From the NCBI GenBank assembly GCA_020054175.1, contig JAGVLR010000105.1, positions 1 through 13,919 of the forward strand: a stretch of DNA of 13,919 bases, in the 5' to 3' direction. How positions within the stretch are numbered: the first letter of the stretch is position 1; each line of letters opens with the position of its first letter. Positions 12,488 through 13,919 of this stretch are shown in pieces. Below the pieces are notes generated by a model. The model searched no databases. It worked only from the letters and a program-made list of their open reading frames with translations, and had not been told where the DNA came from. The translations under genes and the position numbers were made by a program. Source of the stretch: Candidatus Dadabacteria bacterium. Its GTDB lineage: Bacteria > Desulfobacterota_D > UBA1144 > Nemesobacterales > UBA2774.

Positions 12488-13919
12488 ATGACTAATACTC
12501 TCCTGATTCTTCTTTTTACGATTTCAGGGGCGGGAGGGGAGCTGGATCTCACCCTCGCCGACGCTATCAAAATAGCGCTCGAAAACAACAGGGACATCCA
12601 GATACAGGAACAGAACGTCGTCATATCCGAGGGCGAGATAAAGACCCAGGAAGGCGCGTTCGACCCGTACTTCAACCTCGTCTCGTTTTACAACGACGGG
12701 GAGACTCCGCAGCTCAGCACATTCATACCGAGCGGCGCGATAAGGCAGAAGCAGTTCGGCATAGAATCGAACATCGAAGGGATTCTGCCTACAGGAACGT
12801 TCTACAACCTCTTTAACGTATCGACGACCAGGACTGATACGAATTCACCCCTCGAAGACCTGAGCCCGAACTGGTTTAACAACGTTAATTTCAGCATCGG
12901 TCAGGAGCTGCTCCGGAACTTCGGTCTGGACGTGAACAGGGCGTTTATCATAACGGCAAAGAGGTCGAGCACGATATCCGACAAAGAGCTCGAAAAGAGG
13001 GTTTCGCAGGTGCTCCTGGAAGTCGAGAGGAGATACTGGCTCGTCGTCGCGGCGAAGAAAAACCTCGACCTCGAAAGGACGGCCCTCGACCTTGCCGTCG
13101 ACCTCAGGGAAAGGAACAGGATACAGGTGGACGTCGGAGTCCTCCCGCCGGTTGCCGTGACGCAGGCCGAGTCCGAGGTCGCCGCGAGGGAGGTGAGCGT
13201 GATAAGGGCCGAGAACGACCTCCAGGCGGCGCAGGACAATCTCAAGAATGTGCTCGCCATCGACCTCGGATTAAGAATCACGACAATCGACGAGCCGACC
13301 ACGGAGGTGAGGAGGTTCAGCGAAGAAGAGTCGCTCGGCATAGCCTATGAGGAGAGGCCGGAGATGGAGCAGGCCGAGCTCGAAATAGAGAACCGCGAGA
13401 CGCTCAGGAAATATTACTCCAACCAGAGGCTCCCGAGGCTGGCGGTCGAGGGAAGCGTTCAGCTCCAGGGCCTGGGCGGCGACGAGAACCCCAACAGGCT
13501 CAGCTTCGACGAGGAACCCGAGCCGATTCCGCCGCAGTTCAACAGCCCGAGCGACGCGTTTAACCAGATATGGGGAGCAGATTTTACGACGTGGCAGGTC
13601 CTGGGCATATTCTCATATCCGCTCTTTAACCGGACGGCGCGAGGGAATTATGTGAAGGCGTCGGCCGAGCTGGACAGGAGCGTTATAACGTTCAGCCAGG
13701 TCAAGGATAATATAGCGCTGGATGTCAGAAGCGCCATAAGGCAGATAGAGAACAGCCTCCGGGCGATAGAGGCGGCGAAGGTGTCGATAGAGCTTGCGGA
13801 GGAGGTCGTCGGGAACGAGCAGGAGCGGCTGAACGTCGGCATAGGAACGACGAGGGAGGTGCTCGAAGCTCAGAGGGACCTCATCGACGCCGGCGTGAGG
13901 GAGATCACTGCCATCACCA
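12488..13919 (+). CDS. TolC-family outer membrane efflux protein, 3'-truncated by the window edge
   Basis: The frame from ATG 12488 is open to the last base: 477 codons without a stop. TolC-type proteins form trimeric outer-membrane channels that work with RND, ABC or MFS pumps and a periplasmic adaptor. Two outer-membrane efflux (OEP) repeats are visible: LTLADAIKIALENNRDIQIQ (21-40) opens the first, and VLPPVAVTQAESEVAAREVSV with AENDLQAAQDNLKNVLAI (218-258) is the classic coiled-hairpin segment. The second repeat includes ERPEMEQAELEIE (289-301), FSYPLFNRTARGNYVKASAELD (375-396) and LNVGIGTTREVLEAQRDLIDA (448-468). AGGAGG at 12477-12482 fixes the start, and an upstream in-frame stop excludes a longer one. 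The N terminus (MTNTLLILLF) is hydrophobic but lacks the basic residues expected of a signal peptide. Divergent from the TetR repressor; adaptor and pump genes probably follow beyond the edge. Confidence 0.93.
   Translation, partial: MTNTLLILLFTISGAGGELDLTLADAIKIALENNRDIQIQEQNVVISEGEIKTQEGAFDPYFNLVSFYNDGETPQLSTFIPSGAIRQKQFGIESNIEGILPTGTFYNLFNVSTTRTDTNSPLEDLSPNWFNNVNFSIGQELLRNFGLDVNRAFIITAKRSSTISDKELEKRVSQVLLEVERRYWLVVAAKKNLDLERTALDLAVDLRERNRIQVDVGVLPPVAVTQAESEVAAREVSVIRAENDLQAAQDNLKNVLAIDLGLRITTIDEPTTEVRRFSEEESLGIAYEERPEMEQAELEIENRETLRKYYSNQRLPRLAVEGSVQLQGLGGDENPNRLSFDEEPEPIPPQFNSPSDAFNQIWGADFTTWQVLGIFSYPLFNRTARGNYVKASAELDRSVITFSQVKDNIALDVRSAIRQIENSLRAIEAAKVSIELAEEVVGNEQERLNVGIGTTREVLEAQRDLIDAGVREITAIT

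Noticed and set aside
1..13919. Search for mobile elements, CRISPR arrays, tRNA/rRNA, phage genes or a defence cluster
   Set aside because: No transposase, integrase, spaced direct repeats, RNA gene or defence-type domain was recognised; the CPBP gene alone is not evidence of an immunity system.

Overview
The window reads as ordinary chromosomal DNA from a GC-rich diderm (Gram-negative-type) bacterium. The diderm call rests on two lipoproteins with lipoboxes, a CpoB/YbgF-like envelope protein, a periplasmic MsrA and a TolC-family outer-membrane channel. Codon use is distinctive: although the DNA is GC-rich, AUA is the favoured Ile codon and AGG the favoured Arg codon. A sigma54-type activator together with this codon pattern would suit a deltaproteobacterial or candidate-phylum lineage, but I cannot assign taxonomy from sequence alone. 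I see no tRNA, rRNA, insertion sequence, CRISPR array or phage gene.

Left part (1-4702). A 5'-truncated acetate kinase (ackA) enters from the left edge and converges on a minus-strand TPR lipoprotein resembling CpoB/YbgF. Divergent from that lipoprotein is a two-gene operon: a membrane histidine kinase with a TTG start and a hairpin next to its ribosome-binding site, followed 30 nt later by an NtrC-type sigma54-dependent response regulator.

Middle (4703-7820). A secreted methionine sulfoxide reductase A and a CAP-domain lipoprotein lie on the plus strand. The CAP gene overlaps tail-to-tail with a minus-strand cyclase-family (kynurenine-formamidase-like) hydrolase, which sits downstream of a four-helix DUF4239/bestrophin-like membrane protein.

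Right part (7821-13919). An aldo/keto reductase on plus converges on a minus-strand block: a MBOAT/wax-synthase-like acyltransferase, a CPBP intramembrane protease 24 nt after it, and a HAL2-type 3'(2'),5'-bisphosphate nucleotidase. Upstream of that block, behind a strong hairpin, is a TetR-family repressor. It is divergent from a TolC-like efflux channel gene that runs off the right edge. The TetR-tolC intergenic region carries a near-consensus promoter whose -10 abuts a 22-bp inverted repeat, the best regulatory site in the window. It suggests an autoregulated TetR that also controls an efflux operon continuing beyond the window.

I did not find a clearly new biological system. The most worthwhile leads are the TetR operator and efflux locus, the MBOAT-CPBP gene pair, the SD hairpin of the histidine kinase, and two genes with TATAAT boxes only 6-7 nt from their start codons (possible leaderless mRNAs).
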